Positions 1 through 5,848 of a DNA stretch of 8,193 bases are shown piece after piece (position 1 is the first letter of the stretch; each line of letters starts with the position of its first letter). Where the stretch lies: NCBI GenBank assembly GCA_023415075.1, contig JAEZLU010000213.1, positions 1 through 8,193 on the forward strand, written 5' to 3'. A program made the position numbers and the translations under genes. The stretch is from Bacillota bacterium. GTDB lineage: Bacteria; Bacillota; Negativicutes; Sporomusales; UBA7701. The notes beneath the pieces were generated by a model that was given only the letters and a program-made list of their open reading frames with translations, made no database searches and had not been told where the DNA came from.

Positions 1-466
1 GCCGGAAATCGAAATTGTTGCTGTCGGGATGCCAGCCGCGGTGGCCGATGTATATCTCGTGCGGCGAGATGCGGTGGCCGTCGATGAAGAGGTCGAAATT
101 TATCCGGTCGGCGTCGTCGACCCGGAAGTCGAGGCCGTCAACCCCGCCGCCGGTGTGAAAGCGGAAGAAAATGCTGTCCTGGTCGTGGTCTACGCGGTGG
201 AAGTCGTTGCTTTCCTCGCGGAAACCGCGGACATGGGCGAAACGGCCATCGGTGCGGATAACGCCGCTGAAGGTATGCTCGCGGCCGCGGGTGGTAACCC
301 TGAGGTGGACGGTGTCGCCGTCGCGCCAGATGAAGTAGCCCCGGCTATCCCCCGGCCGGAACTCCTCGGGCTGGCCGTGGCTTCGCGGCCCCCCCCAGGC
401 GAAGGCCAGGCTGCTGAAGGAAAGGAGCACGAAAACCATGGTGAGGAGGGCGGTCAGCTTTTTCAT
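1..466 (-). CDS. Exported protein of unknown function (3' end outside window)
   Basis: I do not recognise a family. The reading frame starts at ATG 466 and stays open for 155 codons to the left edge, so the C-terminus is missing. The first 23 residues look like a Sec signal peptide: MKK, then a hydrophobic stretch, then a cleavage site after AFA (residues 21-23) before WGG. There is no lipobox cysteine, so the mature protein is probably soluble in the periplasm or secreted. The mature part is rich in Asp, His, Arg, Phe and Gly, with alternating polar/hydrophobic residues that suggest beta strands (for example GYFIWRDGDTVHLRV). No cysteine is visible. An AAAGGGG ribosome site lies at 483-477, 10 nt before the ATG. 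A tandem-repeat regulatory site and a -10-like element lie just upstream. Coding on this strand is supported by the signal peptide and RBS; the overlapping plus-strand frame has neither. Confidence 0.8.
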   Translation of the reverse strand, partial: MKKLTALLTMVFVLLSFSSLAFAWGGPRSHGQPEEFRPGDSRGYFIWRDGDTVHLRVTTRGREHTFSGVIRTDGRFAHVRGFREESNDFHRVDHDQDSIFFRFHTGGGVDGLDFRVDDADRINFDLFIDGHRISPHEIYIGHRGWHPDSNNFDFR

Positions 467-498
467 TGTCAGTTAACCCCTTTCTTGGATTTACTTTC

Positions 499-532
499 AG
501 CATAAAGGGGATTTGTGACAGGTTTGTGACAT
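499..532 (-). promoter_or_regulatory. PhoB-box-like tandem repeat with -10 element
   Basis: Read on the minus strand there are two direct 7-mers, ATGTCAC (532-526) and CTGTCAC (521-515), separated by AAAC, giving an 11-bp period. Ten bases after the second repeat comes TATGCT (504-499), a 4/6 match to a -10 box. Known PhoB-activated promoters have 7+4+7 bp direct repeats of CTGTCAT type in place of a -35, about 10 bp ahead of the -10, and this layout fits. Another OmpR-family response regulator could equally bind it. The predicted transcript would start near 492 and have a short leader before the exported-protein gene. Confidence 0.5.
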
Positions 533-551
533 TTCGGTTTAGGCGGAAATT

Positions 552-575
552 AAAAACCGGGCCGCTTGGCCCGGT
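552..575 (-). terminator. Intrinsic terminator of the decarboxylase gene
   Basis: On the minus strand a perfect 8-bp stem, ACCGGGCC / GGCCCGGT (575-568 and 563-556), closes a 4-nt AAGC loop and is followed directly by TTTTAA. It sits 14 nt after the decarboxylase stop codon and ahead of the promoter region of the exported-protein gene, so it separates the two transcription units. Confidence 0.88.
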
Positions 576-588
576 CAACATGTTATTC

Positions 589-1755
589 CTATTTCGCGGC
601 CGCCGCCAGGGCGGGGCCGGCCAGAGCGGTCCGCACTTCCTCCCAGACGACGATCGGCGCTTTGCCGAAGCCGTTGAAGGTGGTGGCCGAAGCCGAGGTG
701 TAGGCGCCGCAGTTGGGGACGAGGATGAGGTCGTCGATCGCCAGCGGCACGGTGGGTTTGTCGCGGAACATGACGTCGAAGGAATCGCAGCTCGGACCGG
801 CGAAGGTGGCGGCGATCCGCTGGCCGCGCTTGAAGGTTTCGAGCTCGAAGTCCCAGTGGTCGAAGATGACGCCGGAGAAGGTGCCGTAAAGGCCTTCGTC
901 CAGGAAGTACCACTGCTGGTTATCGCGGCGCTGGATGCCGATTACCCGGGTAATCAGGTTTACGGCCGTGCCGCAGATGAAGCGGCCGGGCTCGGACCAG
1001 ATTTCGACGCCCGGGAATGAGGCGGCCAAGGCTTTGGCAATGGCGGCGGTCATGGCGTCGACGTCGATTTTTTCCTGCGGCGTGGGGATGGGGTAGCCGC
1101 CGCCAATGTCCAGGTAGCGCAGGGCAAAGCCGGCGGCGGCCGCCTCGTCGAACAGGCGACGGCAGGTTTTGATGGCCGCGATGTAGGCTTTGGCGCTGGT
1201 AGTCTGGCTGCCGACATGGAAGCAGAGGCCGGCAACGTCGAGACCATGGTCGCGGGCCAGCGTCAATAGGCGCAGGGCATCTTCCGGCGGGGCGCCGAAT
1301 TTTTTGTTGAGGTCGACGAGGGCCTCGGGGTTTTCAACCTTAATCCTCAGCAGCACGGTACCGCCGGGAATAGCCTGGGCGATGCGGCTGACTTCGTTTT
1401 CGCTGTCGAAGGTGAACTTGCGGACGCCGGTACGGCGGGCGGTGGCCAGGCCACTGGCTGTTTTGATAGGGTTGGCGTAGATTATCCGCTCGGGCGCTAC
1501 GCCAATATCTGCCAAAGCGAGCATTTCGCCGTCCGAGGCCACATCAAAGCAGGAGCCCAGGTTGACGAGCGTCTCGACGAGCCGCCGGTCGGGATTGGCT
1601 TTGACGGCGTAATGGATCTTAACACCTGGCAGATGCTGCGCCAGGTAGGTGTAGTTGGCGTTTACCTGTTCGCGCGACAGGACCAAGAGAGGCGTACCAT
1701 GCGTTGCGGCTAGGTATTCGGTAGCCGGTGCATCCAGCCGGAAAAAGGGTTGCAT
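589..1755 (-). CDS. PLP-dependent lysine/ornithine decarboxylase (alanine-racemase fold)
   Basis: A 388-residue enzyme of the eukaryotic-ODC-like family (fold III), which removes the alpha-carboxyl of a basic amino acid to give cadaverine or putrescine in the cytoplasm. The motifs are complete: YAVKANP with the PLP lysine at 52, FHVGSQ with His180, the GGG phosphate loop at 218-220, SEPGR around Glu255, the partner-subunit PSCDSFD with Cys323/Asp324, and CGAYT with Tyr352. The CDSFD and LDEGLYGTFSG segments favour ornithine or lysine over meso-diaminopimelate as substrate. Length and sequence are close to what I recall of Selenomonas ruminantium lysine/ornithine decarboxylase. In that group cadaverine is attached to peptidoglycan. 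An AAAGGCGGTG ribosome site (1770-1761) fixes the start. The gene stands alone, with its own terminator. Which amino acid it prefers cannot be settled by eye; arginine decarboxylase or LysA are less likely. Confidence 0.9.
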   Translation of the reverse strand: MQPFFRLDAPATEYLAATHGTPLLVLSREQVNANYTYLAQHLPGVKIHYAVKANPDRRLVETLVNLGSCFDVASDGEMLALADIGVAPERIIYANPIKTASGLATARRTGVRKFTFDSENEVSRIAQAIPGGTVLLRIKVENPEALVDLNKKFGAPPEDALRLLTLARDHGLDVAGLCFHVGSQTTSAKAYIAAIKTCRRLFDEAAAAGFALRYLDIGGGYPIPTPQEKIDVDAMTAAIAKALAASFPGVEIWSEPGRFICGTAVNLITRVIGIQRRDNQQWYFLDEGLYGTFSGVIFDHWDFELETFKRGQRIAATFAGPSCDSFDVMFRDKPTVPLAIDDLILVPNCGAYTSASATTFNGFGKAPIVVWEEVRTALAGPALAAAAK

Positions 1756-1796
1756 GCAATCACCGCCTTTCGTAATTGCCGAAAAGATACGCTATG

Positions 1797-1824
1797 ATTT
1801 TAACACAACGGGCGGAAAGTGCAA
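1797..1824 (-). promoter_or_regulatory. Candidate promoter of the decarboxylase gene
   Basis: On the minus strand TTGCAC (1824-1819) and TAAAAT (1802-1797) are separated by 16 bp and lie about 45 bp ahead of the decarboxylase ATG. The -10 is a 5/6 match, the -35 only 3/6. The leader is too short to hold a lysine riboswitch. Confidence 0.45.
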
Positions 1825-1852
1825 GAAAAAATTTTCGGGCCGGCGGCAATGG

Positions 1853-1878
1853 AAAAGCCAACCGTGACGGGTTGGCTT
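1853..1878 (-). terminator. Intrinsic terminator of the flavodiiron gene
   Basis: A perfect 9-bp inverted repeat, AAGCCAACC / GGTTGGCTT (1855-1863 and 1870-1878), encloses a 6-nt loop. Read on the minus strand the stem ends in a run of four T. It lies 25 nt past the flavodiiron stop codon and upstream of the decarboxylase promoter. The T-run is short, so termination may be partial. Confidence 0.72.
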
Positions 1879-1903
1879 GATACAAGGCTTGGCGGCGATT
1901 TTT

Positions 1904-3094
1904 TTATTTGAGATTTTCGGCGAAATCGCGACCGAACTGGACGCAGTTGGCCAGAGCGGCATCGTCGGGGTACCATAGCTCTTTGCGGCCTTCGCCCACA
2001 AGGGTAAAGCCGCCTTTCTGCAGTTCCTCGCCGATCAGCCTGGGGGCCTCGCCGCTCCAGCCGTAGGCGCCGAAGCTGGCGGCCTTCTTGTTTTTGAAGG
2101 CCACCCCCTTGACTTCTTCCAGCAGGGCGGCCATCGAGGAAAGCATACCTTTATTGACGGTGGGCGAGCCGACGACGACACCTTTCGATTTGAAGATTTC
2201 GGCGATGGTATTGGTGTTGTCGGAGCGGGCCACATTGAAAATTTTGACGGTGAGGGTCGGATCGGCGGCTATGATGCCTTCGACAATGGCCTCGGCCATA
2301 CGGCGGGTGCCGTTCCACATGGTATCGTAGAGGACAGTGACCTGGTTTTCCTGGTAGTCGGCCGCCCACTTGCTGTAGGTTTCGACAATCTGCAGCGGAT
2401 TGTCGCGCCAGATGATGCCGTGGCTCGGGCAGATCATCGACACCGGCAGGCCGAGGGCGAGGATTTCCTTGATCTTCTTGTCCACCAGCTTGCTGAAGGG
2501 GTTTAAAATATTGGCGTAGTACTTGGTGGCCTCCTGGAAGAGTTCGGCCTGGTCGACAAGGTCGTTGTACATTTTCTCCGAGGCGTAGTGCTGGCCAAAG
2601 GCGTCGTTGCTGAACAGGACGCTGTCGCCGGAGAGGTAGGCCATCATGCTGTCCGGCCAGTGCAGCATAGGCGCTTCGATGAAGGTAAGCTCACGGGCGC
2701 CCAGGCTGAGCTTCTCGCCGGTTTTGACCGGCCGGAAGTCCCAGTCCTGGTGGTAGTGGCCGCGGAGCGATTTGACGGCGTTGTTCGAGCAGTAGATTGG
2801 CGTGCCGGGAATCTCCCGCATGAGCTCTGGCAGCGAGCCGCTGTGGTCGATCTCGCCGTGGAGGGCGACGATATAGTCGATCTTGGCAAGGTCGATCTCG
2901 TTTTTCAGTTTTTGGACGAATTCCTTGGCAAAGGGCGCCCAGACGGTGTCGATCAGCACCGTCTTCTGGTCGCGGATAAGGTACGAGTTGTAGCTGGAGC
3001 CCCGCTGGGTCGAGTATTCTTCGCCATGGAACTTGCGCAGCTCCCAGTCGATTTTTCCCACCCAGGTAATGTGGTCGTTGATTTTGAACGTCAT
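1904..3094 (-). CDS. fprA: A-type flavodiiron protein (FprA-like O2/NO reductase)
   Basis: A 396-residue cytoplasmic enzyme that, in this family, reduces O2 to water and/or NO to N2O with electrons from rubredoxin, protecting anaerobes from oxidative or nitrosative stress. Residues 1-250 form the metallo-beta-lactamase-like diiron domain. The expected iron ligands are present: H79-x-E81-x-D83-H84, H145, D164 and H225. Residues 252-396 form a flavodoxin domain with the FMN phosphate loop around YDTMWNGT (256-263) and a GSPTVNKG segment at 309-316. There is no rubredoxin or flavin-reductase extension, which makes it class A, and the length is normal for that class. The start is supported by CCTCCTTT on the plus strand (3103-3110), a strong ribosome site 8 nt before the ATG. 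Whether O2 or NO is the preferred substrate cannot be read from the sequence. Confidence 0.95.
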   Translation of the reverse strand: MTFKINDHITWVGKIDWELRKFHGEEYSTQRGSSYNSYLIRDQKTVLIDTVWAPFAKEFVQKLKNEIDLAKIDYIVALHGEIDHSGSLPELMREIPGTPIYCSNNAVKSLRGHYHQDWDFRPVKTGEKLSLGARELTFIEAPMLHWPDSMMAYLSGDSVLFSNDAFGQHYASEKMYNDLVDQAELFQEATKYYANILNPFSKLVDKKIKEILALGLPVSMICPSHGIIWRDNPLQIVETYSKWAADYQENQVTVLYDTMWNGTRRMAEAIVEGIIAADPTLTVKIFNVARSDNTNTIAEIFKSKGVVVGSPTVNKGMLSSMAALLEEVKGVAFKNKKAASFGAYGWSGEAPRLIGEELQKGGFTLVGEGRKELWYPDDAALANCVQFGRDFAENLK

Positions 3095-3131
3095 GGCTGT
3101 CGCCTCCTTTGAATCTTGGACAATATCCAGT

Positions 3132-3151
3132 CGCCGGCCGGTTGGCCGGCG
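3132..3151 (-). repeat. Perfect GC hairpin in the flavodiiron leader
   Basis: CGCCGGCC and GGCCGGCG form a perfect 8-bp stem with a 4-nt loop, about 38 nt ahead of the flavodiiron ATG. On the minus strand no T-run follows, so it is not a terminator for the leftward transcript. On the plus strand TTTATC follows, but no plus-strand gene ends here. A TATATA at 3163-3158 could place the transcript start at the hairpin base, giving a 5'-terminal stem that might stabilise the mRNA. Confidence 0.6.
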
Positions 3152-3243
3152 TTTATCTATATAATGGGAATATACGCCAGGGGCTGGCCTTATCCCTCTC
3201 CTGTCATAGCCGATTAACAGAAAGTCCGCGAATTATCTATGTT

Positions 3244-3269
3244 ATTACAATATATATTATCATTACAAT
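3244..3269 (-). promoter_or_regulatory. AT-rich island with PerR/Fur-like operator
   Basis: This is an unusually AT-rich patch in GC-rich DNA. On the minus strand 3268-3254 reads TTGTAATGATAATAT, which matches 11 of 14 defined positions of the PerR consensus TTATAATNATTATAA. It can also be read as Fur-like hexamers (TGTAAT, GATAAT). On the plus strand ATTACAAT occurs twice, at 3244-3251 and 3262-3269, 18 bp apart. It lies 150-175 bp upstream of the flavodiiron gene and just past the end of the TANGO2-family gene, so it could carry the flavodiiron promoter and its operator. AT-richness alone raises the chance of a false match. Confidence 0.4.
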
Positions 3270-3342
3270 GCGTATAGTTGCTGGCAAATTGTCGCTTTTA
3301 TTATCTGTAGCCGCCGGCAAATAGATGCCGCAGCCAGTCCCG

Positions 3343-4098
3343 TCACTTCTCCCGGCAGGTGAAGGCGAAACTGCGGGTTTGGCCGTCCGGCCGGCTGCGC
3401 TCGTGGAAGGCCGCCCGGCCGCGACGGTCGATAGTCAGCACGGTGGACGAGCGCGTGCCGTAGTCGGGGCTGGCTATATACACAGGCGACAGCAGCCGCT
3501 CCCAGGCCAGGCCTACGCCGGTAGCGGGCAGCTCGTCGTCGGCGGCCGCCGTCCGGTCGCCCAGCAGGGCGAAAAGCGGCTCGGCGGCGATGCCGGCGGT
3601 CAGGCAGACGGCCAGGCCGGCCTTGGCCCGGGCCACTTTCGGCCAGGGAGTGTCCAGCAGGTGGTTGCTCAGGCCGTGAATGCCGGCAGCAACCGGCTGG
3701 GCGTCGCCGCCGCGGTTGGAGTAGTAACAGAGGCCGCCGGCGTCGCCGACCAGCAGGTTGAAGCCATTATACAGGCGGCCGGTTTCGCGGACGCCGGCCA
3801 GATACTCGGCGGGCGACGAGCGGCCGCACAGGTAGGCCTGCACAAGTTGGCCGCGCGAGTGGGTGCCGTCCATGTGGGCCGCCGGATCACGGTAGTTGGT
3901 GAGGGCGGCGAAGCGGCCGCTGCGGGTTATGCCCAGCCAGGTGCCCCCGGCCTCGAGATCGCGGCCGGCCAGTACATCGGGGCAGTCCGGCCAGAAAGCG
4001 GCGGCGGCGGTCGGCCGGCGGTAGAATTCATCGCGGTTGGCGGCCAGGATGAAGCGGTATTCGGGATGGCAGTCGTAGGCAAAGACGATCAGGCACAT
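3343..4098 (-). CDS. TANGO2/NRDE-family protein
   Basis: A 251-residue protein of the TANGO2 (NRDE) family. Diagnostic segments are in order: MCLIVFAY at the N-terminus, AANRDEFY with the NRDE signature at 21-24, AGGTWLG (50-56), TNYRDP (67-72), GFNLLVGD (112-119), GLSNHLLDTPWPK (142-154) and YGTRSSTV (213-220). Length is normal. The animal TANGO2 family has been linked to intracellular heme trafficking; the role of bacterial members is not established. Cys2 would become N-terminal after Met removal, which would suit an Ntn-hydrolase-type fold, but that is inference. The frame is open much further upstream, to 4665, opposite the TetR gene. The real start is ATG 4098, because GGAGG (4110-4106) lies 7 nt ahead and the family begins with MCLIVF. 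It is divergent from the TetR gene. No heme biosynthesis or uptake gene is nearby. Confidence 0.93.
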   Translation of the reverse strand: MCLIVFAYDCHPEYRFILAANRDEFYRRPTAAAAFWPDCPDVLAGRDLEAGGTWLGITRSGRFAALTNYRDPAAHMDGTHSRGQLVQAYLCGRSSPAEYLAGVRETGRLYNGFNLLVGDAGGLCYYSNRGGDAQPVAAGIHGLSNHLLDTPWPKVARAKAGLAVCLTAGIAAEPLFALLGDRTAAADDELPATGVGLAWERLLSPVYIASPDYGTRSSTVLTIDRRGRAAFHERSRPDGQTRSFAFTCREK

Positions 4099-4105
4099 AT
4101 CTCTT

Positions 4106-4110
4106 CCTCC
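4106..4110 (-). promoter_or_regulatory. Ribosome binding site that sets the TANGO2-family start
   Basis: GGAGG on the minus strand, 7 nt ahead of ATG 4098. It rules out the much longer in-frame extension that would run back through the divergent TetR gene. Confidence 0.85.
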
Positions 4111-4207
4111 GTCTGCTGTTTTCGCCGCCGGCTGCGGCCACTCCTGCCAAATGCGGAGTTGCGGGCCAGCCGCTGGTATAGGCCGGAAAAATATAGAATA
4201 AAATTGA

Positions 4208-4236
4208 TTGACAAAGGCGCTGCCCTGTGATAATTT
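4208..4236 (+). promoter_or_regulatory. Promoter of the TetR-efflux operon
   Basis: A consensus TTGACA (4208-4213) is followed by GATAAT (4229-4234, spacer 15 bp) or TAATTT (4231-4236, spacer 17 bp). The TetR start codon is about 45 bp downstream. The complementary strand reads TTGTCA at 4214-4209 and continues into an AT-rich stretch (4186-4208), so the divergent TANGO2-family promoter may overlap this one. I could not place a convincing -10 for that direction. Confidence 0.7.
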
Positions 4237-4241
4237 TAAAA

Positions 4242-4262
4242 CAAACGTTTTAATCAATCGTT
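4242..4262 (+). promoter_or_regulatory. Candidate TetR-family operator
   Basis: Between the predicted -10 and the ribosome site lies the 8-bp palindrome AAACGTTT (4243-4250). Two similar octamers, CAAACGTT (4242-4249) and CAATCGTT (4255-4262), repeat with a 13-bp period. TetR-family repressors usually bind short palindromes that overlap their own promoter or transcript start, so self-repression by the adjacent regulator is likely. The symmetry beyond the 8-bp core is poor, so the exact boundaries are uncertain. Confidence 0.45.
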
Positions 4263-4278
4263 CATTTGAGGTGGTTGT

Positions 4279-4881
4279 ATGGAAAAGGACACCAAAACCA
4301 AGATGATCGAAGCCGCCGTCACCCTCTTCGCCAAGCAGGGCTACGCCGCCGTGTCGGTGCGGGAGGTTGCCCGGGTGGCCGGGGTGAACGTGGCCGCCGT
4401 CTCCTACCACTTCGGCGGCAAGGAGGGCCTGTACCAGGCGGTGCTGGAGGAGCAGTTCGCGCCGATTGCCGGCCTGCTGGAGAAGCTGCCGCAGCTTTCG
4501 GCGATGTCCGGCGAGTCCCGCCTCCGGCTTTACGCCGACAGCATCGCCGGCATCCACCACCAGCGGCCCTACTTTATCCGCATCATGACCAGCGAACTGA
4601 CCAACCCGACGGTCTGCTTCCCTATCATCAAAAAGTACATCAGCCAGGTGTTCCGCTTCCTCCATGAGGCGCTGCGGGACGGCGTGGCCGCCGGCGAGTT
4701 CAGGGCCGACCTCGATATAGGCCTGGCCGTGCCGGCCCTGGGCGGGATAATGAACTTCCTGTTCATCGGCCGGACGATGGCCCGCGAATTCCTGACGCTG
4801 TCCGACGAGTCCGACCGCGAGTACACCGCCCAGTCCTTCAGAATCTTCCTAAACGGCATCAGGAGGGATGGCCATGAATAA
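4279..4881 (+). CDS. TetR/AcrR-family regulator of the efflux operon
   Basis: A 200-residue transcriptional repressor. The N-terminal DNA-binding domain is typical: helix 1 at 5-20 (KTKMIEAAVTLFAKQGY), then the helix-turn-helix at 26-52 (SVREVARVAGVNVAAVSYHFGGKEGLY) with the YHFGGKEGLY signature. Residues 55-195 form an alpha-helical ligand-binding domain that resembles the CecR/YbiH type (RPYFIRIMTSELTNPT, then a long C-terminal helix pair); the ligand cannot be predicted. ATG 4279 follows GAGGTGG (4268-4274) at 4 nt. It is the first gene of the operon, and its end overlaps the HlyD gene by 8 bp. By analogy with E. coli CecR it would release its operator when it binds a toxic compound. That it controls the operon is inferred from position. 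Confidence 0.95.
   Translation: MEKDTKTKMIEAAVTLFAKQGYAAVSVREVARVAGVNVAAVSYHFGGKEGLYQAVLEEQFAPIAGLLEKLPQLSAMSGESRLRLYADSIAGIHHQRPYFIRIMTSELTNPTVCFPIIKKYISQVFRFLHEALRDGVAAGEFRADLDIGLAVPALGGIMNFLFIGRTMAREFLTLSDESDREYTAQSFRIFLNGIRRDGHE
4861..4866 (+). promoter_or_regulatory. Ribosome binding site that sets the HlyD start
   Basis: AGGAGG inside the TetR gene's last codons. It is only 1 nt from an in-frame ATG at 4868 but 7 nt from ATG 4874, so 4874 is the more likely start. The protein then begins MNKRI rather than MAMNKRI. Confidence 0.8.
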
Positions 4882-5848
4882 GCGTATCGCCGCCGTAGCG
4901 GCCGCCGTTCTTCTCGTCCTGGTCGGCATCGCCGGCTACAAACTCTATCTGGCCCGCGAAGATGGCCTGACGGCGACCGGCACCATCGAAATCACCCGCG
5001 CCGATATTATGCCCAAAACCAACGGCTATTTGAACGAACTGAAAATCCAGGTAGGCGACACCGTCAAGCCCGGCCAGCAGGTGGCCCGTATCGGCCGGCC
5101 GGACCTCGAGGCCCAGCTGCTGCGGGATGAAGCCGCCCTCGTCAAGGCGAAAGTCCAACTGACCGACCTGGAAAAAGGCGCCCGCAGCCAGGAAGTCCAG
5201 GCAGCCGCGGCCAGCCTGGCCTCGTCCCAGGCAGTGTACGCCAAAGCCAAAACCGATCTCGACCGCTACCGGACGCTATTCCGCGACGGGGCGATCGCCG
5301 CCCAGCAGTTGGACGCCGCCCAGTCGAGCTACGACGTAGCCTATAATTCACTGGCCGCCGCCCAGGCCCAGCTCAGCCTGGTCCAGGAGGGCAACCGGCC
5401 CGATACCATCGAGGCCCAGCGGCTGGAGGTCAGCCGCTCGCAGGCCATTGTCGACGCCAGCAAATCGCTGCTGGCCGACACGGTTGTCGCCAGCCCGATC
5501 AGCGGCGTCGTGCTAACCAAAAACTATGAAAATGGCGAATATATCAACCCCGGCTCGGCCCTGGCCACCGTAGGCGACATGAACGACTGCTGGGTGAAGG
5601 TATACGTATCCTCGACCCAGCTCGGCCTCCTGAAGGTCGGCCAGACAGTCGACGTCAAGGTCGATTCCTTCCCCGGCCGCCTGTTCGCCGGCAGCATCAA
5701 GGAAATCAGCCAAAACGCCGAGTTCACGCCCCGCCAGAGCATCACCCAGCGCGAGCGGGCCAACCTTGTCTTCTATGTCAAGGTGAAGATCGACAACGCC
5801 GAGGGCGTGCTCAAACCCGGCATGCCGGCGGATGTGGTTTTCAAATGA
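4874..5848 (+). CDS. HlyD-type membrane-fusion (periplasmic adaptor) protein, YbhG-like
   Basis: A 324-residue adaptor that would link the ABC transporter in the inner membrane to an outer-membrane channel. One N-terminal membrane segment spans about 5-25. Next comes the first half of the barrel-sandwich (lipoyl-like) domain at 35-75, with GTIEITRADIMPKTNGYL and VGDTVKPGQQVARIG. Residues 80-200 are Ala/Gln/Glu-rich and alpha-helical, the expected coiled-coil hairpin. The second barrel half follows (ADTVVASPISGVVLTKNYENGEYINPG, 201-227), then a beta-barrel region to the end (VKPGMPADV type at 312-320). Layout and length agree with YbhG. Its start overlaps the TetR stop by 8 bp and its stop overlaps the first ATPase start by 4 bp (ATGA), so translation is probably coupled. 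No TolC-like partner is in the window. An adaptor of this type fits a diderm cell. Confidence 0.94.
   Translation: MNKRIAAVAAAVLLVLVGIAGYKLYLAREDGLTATGTIEITRADIMPKTNGYLNELKIQVGDTVKPGQQVARIGRPDLEAQLLRDEAALVKAKVQLTDLEKGARSQEVQAAAASLASSQAVYAKAKTDLDRYRTLFRDGAIAAQQLDAAQSSYDVAYNSLAAAQAQLSLVQEGNRPDTIEAQRLEVSRSQAIVDASKSLLADTVVASPISGVVLTKNYENGEYINPGSALATVGDMNDCWVKVYVSSTQLGLLKVGQTVDVKVDSFPGRLFAGSIKEISQNAEFTPRQSITQRERANLVFYVKVKIDNAEGVLKPGMPADVVFK

Noticed and set aside
466..1020. Plus-strand frame of 184 codons
   Set aside because: It runs across the exported-protein start, the terminator and the decarboxylase 3' end. It is antisense to well-supported coding DNA and has no family signal.
1756..1850. 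Lysine riboswitch ahead of the decarboxylase
   Set aside because: The predicted leader is only about 35-40 nt, far shorter than the lysine aptamer, and no alternative upstream promoter was clear.
3132..3158. Hairpin plus TTTATC read as a plus-strand terminator
   Set aside because: No plus-strand gene ends here and the T-run is only three long.
3109..3324. Plus-strand frame of 71 codons in the gap upstream of the flavodiiron gene
   Set aside because: It begins with TTG without a ribosome site and crosses the hairpin and the AT-rich island; the product looks like translated non-coding DNA.
3325..4230. Long plus-strand open frame (301 codons) opposite the TANGO2-family gene
   Set aside because: It is an antisense frame kept open by high GC. 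The minus-strand product has all TANGO2 motifs, while this product is low-complexity Ala/Gly/Val-rich with no ribosome site.
4099..4665. N-terminal extension of the TANGO2-family frame to about 440 residues
   Set aside because: It would lie opposite the TetR gene and its promoter. ATG 4098 has a good ribosome site and gives the conserved family N-terminus.
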